NCBI RefSeq assembly: GCF_006716425.1
Contig: NZ_VFOZ01000001.1
Coordinates: forward strand, 6,944,001-7,008,000
Direction: 5' to 3'
Source: Actinoallomurus bryophytorum
GTDB taxonomy: Bacteria > Actinomycetota > Actinomycetes > Streptosporangiales > Streptosporangiaceae
Length of the DNA stretch: 64,000 nt
Every line of letters starts with the position of its first letter. The first letter of the stretch is position 1. Shown in pieces: positions 17,634-26,079 of the stretch. The notes below the pieces were generated by a model. The model saw nothing but the letters and a program-made list of their open reading frames with translations. It had not been told where the DNA came from and made no database searches. The position numbers and the translations under genes are program-made.

Positions 17634-19178
17634 ATGAGCACCGAGGATGCCTCGCCACAACACCTCGACCGCCGTCTGCTGACGATCGCGGGAGTCGTCG
17701 TACTCGGGGCCATCATGACGATCCTCGACACGACGATCATGGGTGTGGCCATCAACACCCTGGCACGCGACTTCGACACGTCACTGTCCACGATCCAGTG
17801 GGTCTCGACCGGCTACATGCTCGCGCTCGCGACCGTCATACCGCTGACCGGCTGGGCGGCCGGCCGGTACGGCGGCAAACGGCTGTGGATCGTCTCGCTG
17901 GTGCTGTTCGTGCTCGGTTCGGTCTTGTCCGGCGCCGCGAGCTCGGTGGGCATGCTCATCGTCTTCCGTGTCCTGCAGGGGCTCGGCGGCGGGATGATCG
18001 TCCCGGTGGGCATGTCGATGCTCGTCCAGGCCGCGGGTCACCAGCGCATGGGGCGCGTGATGGCCATTGTCAGCGTCCCGCTCCTGCTCGGCCCGATCTT
18101 CGGGCCGATGCTCGGCGGCGTGCTGGTCACCGAGGTGTCCTGGCGCTGGATCTTCTACATCAACCTGCCCATCGGCCTGCTCGCGATATTGCTGTCCGGC
18201 CGGGTCCTCGATCGTGACGAGCCCCGTCCGAGTGAGCGGCTGGACCTCCTCGGGCTGGTGCTGCTCTCGCCCGGGCTCGCCCTCTTCACGTACGGGATGT
18301 CCGAGATCACGTCCTCGGCGGGGATCGGATCGGCCGGCGTCCTGGTCCCCGGCCTGGGCGGTCTCGTGCTGCTGGCGCTCTTCGTCGTGCGTTCGCTGGC
18401 CGCCCCCCAACCGCTGCTCGACCTGCGCCTCTTCCGTTCTTCGCCGTTCACCGGCGCGAACCTGGTGAACGTTCTCGGTGGAGCGTCGATGATCGGATCG
18501 GTGCTCGTACTCCCGCTCTACTACCAGGTCGTACGCGGCGAGAGCGCCTTGGCCGCCGGCCTGCTGCTCGTGCCGCAGGGCGTCGGCGCGGCCGTCGTGC
18601 AGCCGATCGCCGGCCGGCTGGTCGACCGCGGCAAGGGCGGCTGGGTGGTCCTGGCCGGGCTGCCGCTGATGGCGCTCGGCTTCGTCCCTTTCACCCAGGT
18701 GACGGCCGACACCAGCTATCTCGTGCTCAGCGCCGCGTTGTTCGTCAACGGCATCGGGGCGGGCTGCTCGATGGGAGCGGTGATCTCTACGGCGATGCGC
18801 ACGATCGACCGGCGGTCCATCCCGCGCGCCTCGGCCACGCTGAACATCATCCTGCGCGTGGGCGGGGCCGTGGGCACCGCCCTGTTCGCCGTCGTCCTGC
18901 AGCACGAGTTCGTCCGGGCCCTCCCGTCCGCGCGCGGTGGTCTGGGCGTGCTCGCCTCGGTCACGCCGGAACAGCGGGCGAAGGCGGCCCCGTCTCTCGC
19001 GGCGGCCTTCGGGCACATGTTCTGGTGGCCGCTGGCGACCGCAGCGATCGGGACTCTCGCCGCGCTGCTCATGATCCGTGACCGGGCCACCGCTCCTGCC
19101 GGCGAGGGTCGCGCCGCCGGCCGTGAAGACGCCGAGACCCGAGGAGACGGACAGGGGTCCGCGGTCGACATCGAATAG
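17634..19178 (+). CDS. MFS multidrug exporter, DHA2 (14-TM) family
   Basis: 514-residue transporter with about 14 hydrophobic helices. The DHA2 signature is visible early: MTILDTTIMGVAINTLARD (motif D1), the GWAAGRYGGKRLW motif A loop, and VFRVLQGLGGGMIVPVG (motif C neighbourhood). Proton-driven efflux of hydrophobic antibiotics is the family role. GGAG precedes the ATG; the frame is open 150 bp further up but without transporter-like sequence. It is followed after 34 bp by a small membrane protein gene, probably co-transcribed. As the only 14-TM pump within the polyketide region it is a self-resistance/export candidate. Confidence 0.9.
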   Translation: MSTEDASPQHLDRRLLTIAGVVVLGAIMTILDTTIMGVAINTLARDFDTSLSTIQWVSTGYMLALATVIPLTGWAAGRYGGKRLWIVSLVLFVLGSVLSGAASSVGMLIVFRVLQGLGGGMIVPVGMSMLVQAAGHQRMGRVMAIVSVPLLLGPIFGPMLGGVLVTEVSWRWIFYINLPIGLLAILLSGRVLDRDEPRPSERLDLLGLVLLSPGLALFTYGMSEITSSAGIGSAGVLVPGLGGLVLLALFVVRSLAAPQPLLDLRLFRSSPFTGANLVNVLGGASMIGSVLVLPLYYQVVRGESALAAGLLLVPQGVGAAVVQPIAGRLVDRGKGGWVVLAGLPLMALGFVPFTQVTADTSYLVLSAALFVNGIGAGCSMGAVISTAMRTIDRRSIPRASATLNIILRVGGAVGTALFAVVLQHEFVRALPSARGGLGVLASVTPEQRAKAAPSLAAAFGHMFWWPLATAAIGTLAALLMIRDRATAPAGEGRAAGREDAETRGDGQGSAVDIE

Positions 19179-19212
19179 GCCGGAAACCGCGAGCTCCCGA
19201 GGAAAGGACGTC

Positions 19213-19794
19213 ATGACATCACCGACCCGAACAACCCAAGAGCCGGCCGAATCATCTCGCCGGGTCGTGCCGCTGATGCCGCCGCGCATCCGCAAGACCA
19301 TTGTCACTCTGCACGTCATTTTCGCGGTGGGCTGGCTCGGGACCGATTTCTCCATGCTCGGCCTGGGGATCACCGGTTTCTCGTCATCGAGCCTCGAGAC
19401 GATGCGCGAAAGCTATCTCTCGATGGAGCGCATCGGCGCCTACGTCGTCATCCCGGTGGCCCTGTGCGCGGTGCTCACCGGCCTCCTGCTCGGTCTGGGC
19501 ACCCGGTGGGGCCTGCTCCGGTACCACTGGGTCACGGTCAAGCTGGTCGTGGGTCTGCTGGCGTTGACGCTCGCGGTGCTCCCCCTGCAGATCCAGCTGC
19601 ACACGGCGGCCACCGCGGTGCAGGAGCCCGGCGCCACCAGCGACATTGGCTTCGTCCAGTACACACTGATCATCGCGCCGGCGGTGGCGCTCGCCCTCTA
19701 CTCGAGCAACGTCGTGCTGTCGATCTTCAAACCGTGGGGCATGAGCGCGTACGGCAAGCGCAGGGCGGCCGGGGAGCGTCGCAACCGCGACTGA
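19213..19794 (+). CDS. DUF2269-like four-helix membrane protein
   Basis: 193-residue protein with about four transmembrane helices (TIVTLHVIFAVGWLG; YVVIPVALCAVLTGLLLG; WVTVKLVVGLLALTLAVL; YTLIIAPAVALALYSSNVV). The histidine in the first helix and the pattern are like predicted integral membrane proteins of the DUF2269 group, often found beside MFS pumps in actinomycetes. The ATG at 19213 follows GAGGAAAGGA. It is in the same transcript as the exporter at 17634. The function is unknown; it may be an accessory to transport. Confidence 0.75.
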   Translation: MTSPTRTTQEPAESSRRVVPLMPPRIRKTIVTLHVIFAVGWLGTDFSMLGLGITGFSSSSLETMRESYLSMERIGAYVVIPVALCAVLTGLLLGLGTRWGLLRYHWVTVKLVVGLLALTLAVLPLQIQLHTAATAVQEPGATSDIGFVQYTLIIAPAVALALYSSNVVLSIFKPWGMSAYGKRRAAGERRNRD

Positions 19795-19819
19795 CCAGGC
19801 CGGGCGGGCGGCCCGTCAG

Positions 19820-19865
19820 GCAGATTCCCGGCGCGATGGGGACTGACGGCTCATGACGTCGGGAC
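19820..19865 (+). promoter_or_regulatory. Three-box motif, copy B (for small ORF/GT39)
   Basis: GCAGATTCC, 10 bases, GGGAC, 15 bases (including GGCTCATGACG), TCGGGAC. It lies 85 bp upstream of the small ORF at 19951. A TTAGCT hexamer stands 16 bp after the last box, where a -10 element would be if the box lay over the -35. Confidence 0.7.
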
Positions 19866-19950
19866 CGGCCGCGGACGAATCTTAGCTGCCGATAAGTACC
19901 GGCATCCGTATTCACTGTCGACGATTTGAACCGTGCGGGAAAGGGTGGCC

Positions 19951-20085
19951 ATGCAGGAAATCTTCAGTGCATGGGGCGGCAGCGCCGGTGGCCAGTTGAG
20001 AGCCGGTGACACCATTGATCAAAGCGTTCTCAGCTCTGGTGGGGGTTTCTTCCTTACGATTCATGCCGGGACGGAGAAGCCATGA
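19951..20085 (+). CDS. Small ORF coupled to GT39 gene
   Basis: 44-codon frame (MQEIFSAWGG...HAGTEKP) with AAAGGGTGG before its ATG and a stop codon overlapping the start of the glycosyltransferase gene (ATGA). About 61 % of its codons end in G or C, well below its neighbours, so it could be young, foreign or a relic. The middle, LRAGDTIDQSVLSSGGGFFL, faintly recalls the first repeat of bulb-type mannose lectins. It may be a leader that couples translation of the glycosyltransferase, a truncated lectin or a peptide product. No family is claimed. Confidence 0.4.
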   Translation: MQEIFSAWGGSAGGQLRAGDTIDQSVLSSGGGFFLTIHAGTEKP

Positions 20086-21983
20086 CATCGGCTGTGTCTT
20101 CGATCGAACGCGGTGACGACGACGCCGTCGAGCCCTCGCGGCGGCTCCCGCGCAGCCCGACCCGCTACACCCTCGCCTTCGTCGGGGTGCTCGTCGGCGG
20201 CGCCGTGTTGAACCTGTGGGGGCTCGCCAACAACGGATACGACGGATACCTGGGCGCGGCGGCGCTCAGCGCCTCGCACAGCTGGAAGGCATGGTTCTTC
20301 GGCTCGCTGGACGCGCATTCGTTCGTCACCATCGACAAGCCGCCGCTGGCGCTCTGGCTGCAGGGCCTCAGCGTACGCATCTTCGGGTTCGGGGCGTTCG
20401 CCGTCCTGCTTCCCCAGGTGCTCTGCGGGATCGCCACGACGGCGGTCGTGCACCGGGCGGTCCGCCTCGCGTGGGGGGACGTCGCCGCGCTCGTGGCCGC
20501 CGCGGCGTTCGCCCTCACCCCGATCGCGGTGGCCATGGCCCGTTCCGACCACCCGGACATGGTTCTCACCTTGATGATGGCCCTCGCGGCCTGGGGCGTG
20601 ATCTCGGCGGTACGTACCGGACGGACGGCACCTCTCCTCTGGGCCGCCGCCGCGATCGGGCTCGGCTACCTGGCGAAGATGTCGGCGGCCATGCTCGTGC
20701 TGCCGGCGCTGGCCGCGACGTACCTGATCACGGCGCCGGTCGAGTTGCGCCGGCGGCTGACACGGCTGGCCGGTGCCGCGGGCGTGCTCGTCGCGGTCGC
20801 CGGCGCGTGGTTCGCCGTGGTGGCCCTCACTCCGGCGAGCAGCCGTCCCTATCTGGGCGGGTCCAAGGACAACGGCGTCTTCGACCTGATCTGGAACTAC
20901 AACGGGCCGGGGCGGCTCTTCGGCCACATCGACAAGCCGGAGAGCGTTCTTCCTCCGGGCACACCGGTCAAGGTGCTCGGCGCGCCTCCCGGTCTCGGCC
21001 GGCTGTTCGCGCCGGACGTCGCGGGGCAGTTCGGCTGGTTGATACCGCTCGCCACCGTGGGTCTCGTGGCAGGCCTGTGGCTGACCCGGCGGGCGGCGCG
21101 CACCGATCTGTCCCGAGCGTCGTTCATCGTGTGGGGCGGCTGGGCGGTCGTGCACTTCGTGGCGTTCAGCTTCGACAAGAGCCAGTGGCACTCCTACTAC
21201 GCCGTGTCCATGGCGCCGGCGATCGCCGCCCTGGTCGGTGGGGGGATCGTGACGCTGGTGCGGGCGCGGGACAAGTGGTCGATGCCGCTGCTGACCCTCG
21301 GCATCGCCGGCAACCTCGTCTGGGACGTGGTGCTGCTGCGTCGCACTCCGCACTATCTGTCCTGGCTGGCGGTCACCATCGGGATCGCCGGCGCGGTCGC
21401 GGTCGTGATCCTCGTCGCTGCGTGGCGTTCGCACCTGGCCGCCCTTCTCGCGACCGGAGCGATCGGCGTCGCGGTGGCCGGCATGCTCGCCGGGCCGCTC
21501 GCGTACGACGTCACGACCGTCCGTGGCGGCGAGCCGAAGGGGCTCACGCAGGCTGGCCCCCTGCAAAAGCCGGTCATGCCGCTGATCCAGTACCAGTCAC
21601 TGCCGGAGATCCTGGCCAAGAACCAGGGCTTCGACCCGCGCATGCTGGCGTTCCTGAAACAGCAGCGTGGCTCGGCCAAATGGCTCCTCGCCGTCCCGGA
21701 CGGCGTGACGGCCGGTTCCTTGATCATCTCGACGGGCCAGCCCATCATGGCGATGGGCGGGTTCCGCGGTACCGACCCGGCGTTGTCGCCCGAACGCATG
21801 GCGCGGCTCGTCGACCGGGGTGAGCTGCGGTTCGTGCTCGATATGCCGCTGCTGGGCAACGTCGCCCCGCCGCCGGAGGTCGCCAGGCTCTACACCTGGA
21901 TCAAGGCCAACTGCAGTCCCGTCGGTGGCGGGCAGCAGGCGGATCCGCAGGCGCCCGCGCTGCGCGACTGCCGTTCCCACTGA
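20082..21983 (+). CDS. GT39/ArnT-like membrane glycosyltransferase
   Basis: 633-residue integral membrane enzyme of the dolichyl/polyprenyl-phosphate-sugar glycosyltransferase (PMT/ArnT) class, which transfers a sugar from a lipid phosphate carrier on the outer face of the membrane. Around a dozen helices are visible; the first external loop carries NNGYDGYLGAAALSASHSW with the conserved acidic residue and then TIDKPPLALWLQ, both typical. The C-terminal 130 residues are a soluble outer domain. GGAG precedes the ATG, which overlaps the stop of the small ORF. Controlled by motif copy B. Probable role: glycosylation of an exported metabolite or surface component; donor and acceptor unknown. Confidence 0.88.
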   Translation: MTSAVSSIERGDDDAVEPSRRLPRSPTRYTLAFVGVLVGGAVLNLWGLANNGYDGYLGAAALSASHSWKAWFFGSLDAHSFVTIDKPPLALWLQGLSVRIFGFGAFAVLLPQVLCGIATTAVVHRAVRLAWGDVAALVAAAAFALTPIAVAMARSDHPDMVLTLMMALAAWGVISAVRTGRTAPLLWAAAAIGLGYLAKMSAAMLVLPALAATYLITAPVELRRRLTRLAGAAGVLVAVAGAWFAVVALTPASSRPYLGGSKDNGVFDLIWNYNGPGRLFGHIDKPESVLPPGTPVKVLGAPPGLGRLFAPDVAGQFGWLIPLATVGLVAGLWLTRRAARTDLSRASFIVWGGWAVVHFVAFSFDKSQWHSYYAVSMAPAIAALVGGGIVTLVRARDKWSMPLLTLGIAGNLVWDVVLLRRTPHYLSWLAVTIGIAGAVAVVILVAAWRSHLAALLATGAIGVAVAGMLAGPLAYDVTTVRGGEPKGLTQAGPLQKPVMPLIQYQSLPEILAKNQGFDPRMLAFLKQQRGSAKWLLAVPDGVTAGSLIISTGQPIMAMGGFRGTDPALSPERMARLVDRGELRFVLDMPLLGNVAPPPEVARLYTWIKANCSPVGGGQQADPQAPALRDCRSH

Positions 21984-21992
21984 AGACGCCCG

Positions 21993-22038
21993 CGCTCCGT
22001 GGTCTCCTCCGCCGCCAGGTGGGGGAGACCACGGAGCG
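21993..22038. terminator. Bidirectional terminator
   Basis: Perfect 15-bp stem (21993-22007 with 22024-22038) with a 16-base loop, 9 bp after the GT39 stop and 61 bp beyond the convergent response regulator gene. Confidence 0.85.
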
Positions 22039-22099
22039 CTACGAAGGCCGGGCGGCGCCGGGGTTCGCTCCCGCAGGCCGTCGGTGAAGCCGGGCGCCG

Positions 22100-22822
22100 T
22101 CAGTCCCGGTCGGTGTCGGCCGGCAGTTGCTCCACGGCCCTCGAAGACCCGAACTCGAACCTGCCGTCGGCCTCGGCGACCAGACCCTCACGGCGGGCAC
22201 GTACCGCGGCCTCGGCGCGGTGCGTCACCTGGAGCTTGGCGAAGATCCTGGACAGGTAGTTGCGTACGGTCTTGACCGACAGGCTCAGCTCGTGGGCGAT
22301 CGTCGCGTTCCCCAGGCCTTCCCCGACAAGGCGCAGTATGTCCCGCTCCCGGTCGGTGAGCTCCGGGAACGGGACGGTCTGCGGGGGTGGTTTGGTGATG
22401 TAGTCCACCACGTCGCTCGCCACCTGGCGGCCGAAGACGGCCCCGCCGCGGCTGACCACGTCGATCGCCTGGGCGATCTCCTCAAGCCCCGAGCCCTTGA
22501 GCAGGTAGCCCCGCGCGCCGGCCCGAACCGCGGCGAGGACGGTGTCGATGTCCTCGATGATGGTCAGCATGAGCACGGCGCTGCCCGGGCAGGCCGCGAC
22601 GATGGCCTGCGTGGCGGCGATCCCGTTCATCTGCGGCATGTTGACGTCCATCAGCACGATGTCCGGGCAGAGGCGGCGGGTCAGGTCCAGCGCCGCCTTC
22701 CCGGTCGCCGCCTCCGCGATCACCTCGACGCCGGCGATGGAGCGGAGCAGCATGCGCAGACCCGCACTGAACACCGGGTGGTCGTCCGCGATGAGAACAC
22801 GGACGATCGACGCGGAAGGCAT
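22100..22822 (-). CDS. NarL/LuxR-type response regulator 1
   Basis: 240-residue response regulator: receiver domain with the acidic pair in VLIADDHPVF, phosphoacceptor Asp in DIVLMDVNMPQMNG, the Thr/Lys signalling residues (MLTI; YLLKGSG), then a LuxR helix-turn-helix (ELTDRERDILRLV; IAHELSLSVKTVRNYLSRIFAKL). The start at 22822 follows GAGGAG; the frame begins 33 bases earlier at 22855. It lies downstream of a cupin gene in the same operon, with motif copy H upstream. A close paralogue sits at 39508-40158 beside a paralogous cupin. A C-terminal tail of about 25 residues is absent from that paralogue. Probably the cluster regulator, with the kinase at 4055 as one possible partner. Confidence 0.9.
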   Translation of the reverse strand: MPSASIVRVLIADDHPVFSAGLRMLLRSIAGVEVIAEAATGKAALDLTRRLCPDIVLMDVNMPQMNGIAATQAIVAACPGSAVLMLTIIEDIDTVLAAVRAGARGYLLKGSGLEEIAQAIDVVSRGGAVFGRQVASDVVDYITKPPPQTVPFPELTDRERDILRLVGEGLGNATIAHELSLSVKTVRNYLSRIFAKLQVTHRAEAAVRARREGLVAEADGRFEFGSSRAVEQLPADTDRD

Positions 22823-22907
22823 CGGGTGCAGTCTCCTCGCTTCTGCCTGACCCATACGCCCGCGGGGTCCCCGCCGGGTTAGGGCACGTCGAGCTCGGAA
22901 GCGCCGC

Positions 22908-23387
22908 TCACTGCGGCGGGGGACCGCCCAGTGGCTCGACGCCGTAGGCGGCGAGCGCCCCGATGATCCGTCCGAAGTCCGGCGGCTCGGTCGGCTCCGG
23001 AGGGAGCGTCAGCGACTGTGCCGGCTCGCCCGTTTCGAAGAACCACTGCTCGAATCCGGCCGGCGTGGTGAGGATCAGGAAACGCGACGTCGGCGACTCC
23101 ACGCGGAACGTGTGCGACAGTCCGCGGGGCGCGTAGGTCACCGCGCCGGTGGGCGCCTCATAGTGCTTGCCGTCGATCTCGATGCTGAGTTCGCCCTCCA
23201 GCGTGATGAACAGCTCGTCCTCTCTGCTGTGCCGATGCAGCGGTGAGGCGTACCCCTTTGCGGACGTCTGCTCGGCCAGCCAGAATTGCCCGCCGGTGTC
23301 CTCACCGGTCGCCTTGAACTGCATCAGCGCGCCGAGATGCCACAGGGCGCGCCCCTCGTTCACCGCGGTTTGGAAAGGTACGGTCAC
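22908..23387 (-). CDS. Cupin-domain protein 1
   Basis: 159-residue single-domain cupin. The metal-binding motif 1 reads HRHSREDELFITLEGE and motif 2 is YAPRGLSHTFRV. Cupins occur in type II polyketide clusters, including whiE ORF II as I recall, where they are thought to act in cyclisation or oxygenation. GTG start with GGAGGAGGA seven bases upstream. It is the first gene of a two-gene operon with response regulator 1 (82-bp gap) and diverges from the E1 alpha gene. It is about two-thirds identical to the cupin at 40296-40793, so the cupin-regulator cassette has been duplicated. Confidence 0.85.
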   Translation of the reverse strand: MTVPFQTAVNEGRALWHLGALMQFKATGEDTGGQFWLAEQTSAKGYASPLHRHSREDELFITLEGELSIEIDGKHYEAPTGAVTYAPRGLSHTFRVESPTSRFLILTTPAGFEQWFFETGEPAQSLTLPPEPTEPPDFGRIIGALAAYGVEPLGGPPPQ

Positions 23388-23495
23388 AGGGGTCCTCCTC
23401 CTTCGGTCAGGGTCGGAAGCGGTCCCTCACGATGCTGGTCCTCCCGGACCGATACGAGTCATGAGGTCGCAGTATTCGACTATCGCTCAGCGCCT

Positions 23496-23538
23496 CTATC
23501 CGAGTCGTGAGCACGTAGTCCCTCGGTCGGCAGGAAAA
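23496..23538 (-). promoter_or_regulatory. Three-box motif, copy H (for cupin 1/regulator 1)
   Basis: Minus strand: TTTTCC, 10 bases, GGGAC, 15 bases (with GTGCTCACGACT), then CGGATAG as a degenerate third box. It ends 108 bp before the cupin start and is nearly the same as copy I in front of the paralogous cupin. Confidence 0.6.
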
Positions 23539-23712
23539 CGCCTGGGGAAAAAGGAAATCGTCCCAGTGCGCGTGGGACCGGCGCTGCCGACCGGCGTATA
23601 CGCCCGTCCATTCCTCGACCTGACAGGCTCGGGCCGGCGCGCCCGCACGGCCGGCCGGCACCGAGCACCGGCCGGCGGCCGGCGGGGTGGCGCCGCAGGT
23701 GGTCCCGGCGAG

Positions 23713-23758
23713 GGAGATTCCTGTTCGGGAGATGATTGCAGCCCCATGGCAGTGGGAC
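23713..23758 (+). promoter_or_regulatory. Three-box motif, copy F (for E1 alpha/beta)
   Basis: GGAGATTCC, 10 bases, a weak second box (ATGAT), 15 bases, GTGGGAC. It ends 90 bp before the E1 alpha start. Outer boxes and total spacing fit; the middle box does not. Confidence 0.5.
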
Positions 23759-23848
23759 GCGAACGAGAGACTCTGGCGGGGTAAACGCGAGCAGTCGTGC
23801 CGAACGATTTGTCAGCAATGCCGTGGCACCCACAGAGAGGACATCTCG

Positions 23849-24844
23849 ATGACCACTGCCTCCGTTGTCCTCGACGATTTTACGAAAGTGCAGCTAGAAA
23901 ATGCTTACCGTGTGCTGCGTACGATTCGGGCCTTCGAGGAACGAGTACACGTGGAGTACGCCGAAGGCAACATCCCCGGCGCGACTCACCTTTATGCCGG
24001 ACAGGAGGCGATCGCGGCGGGGTGCTGCGCGGAACTGCGTCCGGACGACTACATCTCCAGTACGCACCGCGGGCACGGCCACGCGATCGCCAAGGGTGCC
24101 GACCTCACCCGGATGATGATGGAGCTCTTCGGCAGGGAGGGCGGTGTCTGCCGTGGAAAAGGCGGCTCCATGCACATCGCCGACTTCTCCGTGGGGATGC
24201 TGGGCGCCAACGGGATCGCCGGTGGCGGCGTCCCGATCGGCTGTGGTGTGGGCCTTTCCGCGAAGGTGCGCGGAACCGATCAGGTCGGCGTCGCGTTCGT
24301 CGGCGACGGCGGTGCGAACCAGGGCGCGTTCCTGGAGAGCCTGAGCCTTGCCTCCGTGTGGCAGCTTCCGGTGGTCTTCGTCGTCGAGGACAACGGGTAC
24401 GCCCAGGCGACCGCCTCCAAGTACCACCTGCGCGGGCTCGACGTCGCGCGCCGCGGCGAGGCGTTCGGCATCCCGGGTGCCGTCGTCGACGGATGTGACT
24501 TCTTCGCCGTCCGCGACGCCGCCGTGGAAGCCGTTCGGCGAGCCAGGTCCGGCGGTGGCCCGTCCATCATCGACTGCAAGACCGCCCGCTTCTTCGGGCA
24601 CATGGAGGGGTTCGACCAGCAGGCGTACCGCGGATCCGGCGAGGCCGAGAAGCTCCGCGCGGAGCGCGACTGCATCCAGCGGTTCACGGCAAGTGTCACC
24701 GGAGCCGGTCTGGTCTCTCCCGAGGAGTTCGACGCGATCGACCGTGAGGTGGCCGACGAGATCGCGCGTGCGGCGGAGGCGGCGAAGGCGGCGGCGGATC
24801 CGGACCCGGCCGAGCTGCTGACCGACGTCTACGTGTCGTACTGA
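23849..24844 (+). CDS. Thiamine-diphosphate dehydrogenase E1, alpha subunit
   Basis: 331-residue alpha subunit of a pyruvate/acetoin/branched-chain 2-oxoacid dehydrogenase E1. The thiamine diphosphate motif GDGGANQG ... VFVVEDN is complete, and the activation-loop histidines are in STHRGHGHAIAKG and HLRGLDV. The opening RTIRAFEERVHVEYAEGNIPG resembles acetoin-dehydrogenase E1. The ATG at 23849 follows GAGAGGA. The beta subunit gene follows after 32 bp. No E2 or E3 gene is nearby. In polyketide clusters such pairs can make an unusual acyl starter; this is inference. Confidence 0.9.
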   Translation: MTTASVVLDDFTKVQLENAYRVLRTIRAFEERVHVEYAEGNIPGATHLYAGQEAIAAGCCAELRPDDYISSTHRGHGHAIAKGADLTRMMMELFGREGGVCRGKGGSMHIADFSVGMLGANGIAGGGVPIGCGVGLSAKVRGTDQVGVAFVGDGGANQGAFLESLSLASVWQLPVVFVVEDNGYAQATASKYHLRGLDVARRGEAFGIPGAVVDGCDFFAVRDAAVEAVRRARSGGGPSIIDCKTARFFGHMEGFDQQAYRGSGEAEKLRAERDCIQRFTASVTGAGLVSPEEFDAIDREVADEIARAAEAAKAAADPDPAELLTDVYVSY

Positions 24845-24876
24845 TCCCTTTTAGCCGGCGGACAAAGGAACGGGCA

Positions 24877-25932
24877 ATGGAGCGGATGCTGACGTACGTG
24901 CAGGCGATCGGCGAGGCGATGTCGCAGGAGATGTCTCGTGATCCCTCGGTCGTCTCCTTCGGCGAGGACAACATCGGCGGCATGGGCTGTGACGGCAAGC
25001 TCGGCAACGCCTGGGGGCCGACACAAGGGCTGCATGAGAAGTTCCCCGACCGGATATTCGACACGCCGATCACCGAAGCGGCCTTCGTCGGCGCCGCCGT
25101 CGGCGCCGCCGCCTCGGGCCTGCGACCGGTCGTCGACCTGCTGTTCGCGGACTTCATGGGCGTGGCATTCGACCAGCTGATCAACCAGGCGGCGAAGCTG
25201 CGGTACATGTTCGGGGGGCAGGGTACGGCGCCGCTCGTCGTCCGGACGTTCTACGGCGCGGGGATGCGCGGCGGTGCCCAGCACTCCCAGTCGCTGTACT
25301 CCCTAGTCACGCACGTGCCCGGGTTGAAGGTCGTGGTCCCGTCCAATCCCTATGACGCCAAGGGACTGATGACCCAGGCGATACGTGACGAGGACCCGGT
25401 CATCTACTTCGAGCACAAGATGCTGTACTGGACGCCCGGAGAGGTGCCCGAGGAGCCCTACACCGTGCCGTTCGGGCAGAGCCGCCTGGTCAGGTCCGGC
25501 ACGGACTGCACGGTCGTGGCGCTCGGGCGGATGGTGGGCTTCGCGGAGACGGCCGCGGAGGAGCTGGCCGCGGGAGGCGTCAGCATCGAGATCATCGATC
25601 CGCGGACGATCTCTCCGCTGGACGAGGACTCGATCTACCGCAGCGTGGAGAAGACCGGCCGGCTGGTCGTCGTGGACGAGTCGCCTCCGCGTTGCAGCGT
25701 CGCCCGCGACATCGTGGCGCTCGTCGCGGAGAACCGTTTCGAGGCGCTGCGCGGGCCCGCACGGACCGTGAACACCCCGCACACCCCGGTTCCGTACAGC
25801 CCGGCACTCGAGGACCGCTACATTCCCGGCCCCGACTCGATCGTCCGCGCGGTGCTCGAGGCGGTCGAGGCCGGCGGATGGAACGGACGCCGCCAGGACC
25901 GGCTCGCCGGCACTCAGTCGCCCGTCGCATGA
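24877..25932 (+). CDS. Thiamine-diphosphate dehydrogenase E1, beta subunit
   Basis: 351-residue beta subunit partnering the preceding gene. Typical segments: SFGEDNIGGMGC, the heterotetramer contact DTPITEAAFVGAAVG, EVVDLLFADFM-like VVDLLFADFMG, and the C-terminal transketolase domain from TDCTVVALGRM to IEIIDPRTISPLDE. AAAGGAA precedes the ATG. The pair is intact and should form an alpha2beta2 enzyme that decarboxylates a 2-oxoacid. Transfer of the acyl group needs an E2 lipoyl partner encoded elsewhere, or a different acceptor in this pathway. Confidence 0.9.
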   Translation: MERMLTYVQAIGEAMSQEMSRDPSVVSFGEDNIGGMGCDGKLGNAWGPTQGLHEKFPDRIFDTPITEAAFVGAAVGAAASGLRPVVDLLFADFMGVAFDQLINQAAKLRYMFGGQGTAPLVVRTFYGAGMRGGAQHSQSLYSLVTHVPGLKVVVPSNPYDAKGLMTQAIRDEDPVIYFEHKMLYWTPGEVPEEPYTVPFGQSRLVRSGTDCTVVALGRMVGFAETAAEELAAGGVSIEIIDPRTISPLDEDSIYRSVEKTGRLVVVDESPPRCSVARDIVALVAENRFEALRGPARTVNTPHTPVPYSPALEDRYIPGPDSIVRAVLEAVEAGGWNGRRQDRLAGTQSPVA

Positions 25933-25951
25933 TCGAGGTACGGCGACGGGA

Positions 25952-25980
25952 CGCCGCGCCGTGGTGCCCTCGGCGCGGCG
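25952..25980. terminator. Bidirectional terminator
   Basis: Perfect 9-bp stem CGCCGCGCC/GGCGCGGCG with 11-base loop, between convergent E1 beta and the quinone oxidoreductase gene. Confidence 0.7.
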
Positions 25981-26079
25981 TGGCGCCGAGGAGCGGGTGA
26001 GACGGTGCGGCGCCGCCGGAGTCAGGACGGCGCTCGGGGCGAGTGCCCTGAGCGCCGTGTTCTCGCGCGATCCCTCCGT

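Noticed and set aside
17781-19373. Very long minus-strand open frame opposite the DHA2 exporter
   Set aside because: A shadow of the high-GC codon bias: rich in Arg/His/Asp/Gln with no hydrophobic core. The same applies to 20061-21566 (minus), 14051-15445 (plus), 11578-13140 (plus) and 57614-59173 (plus).
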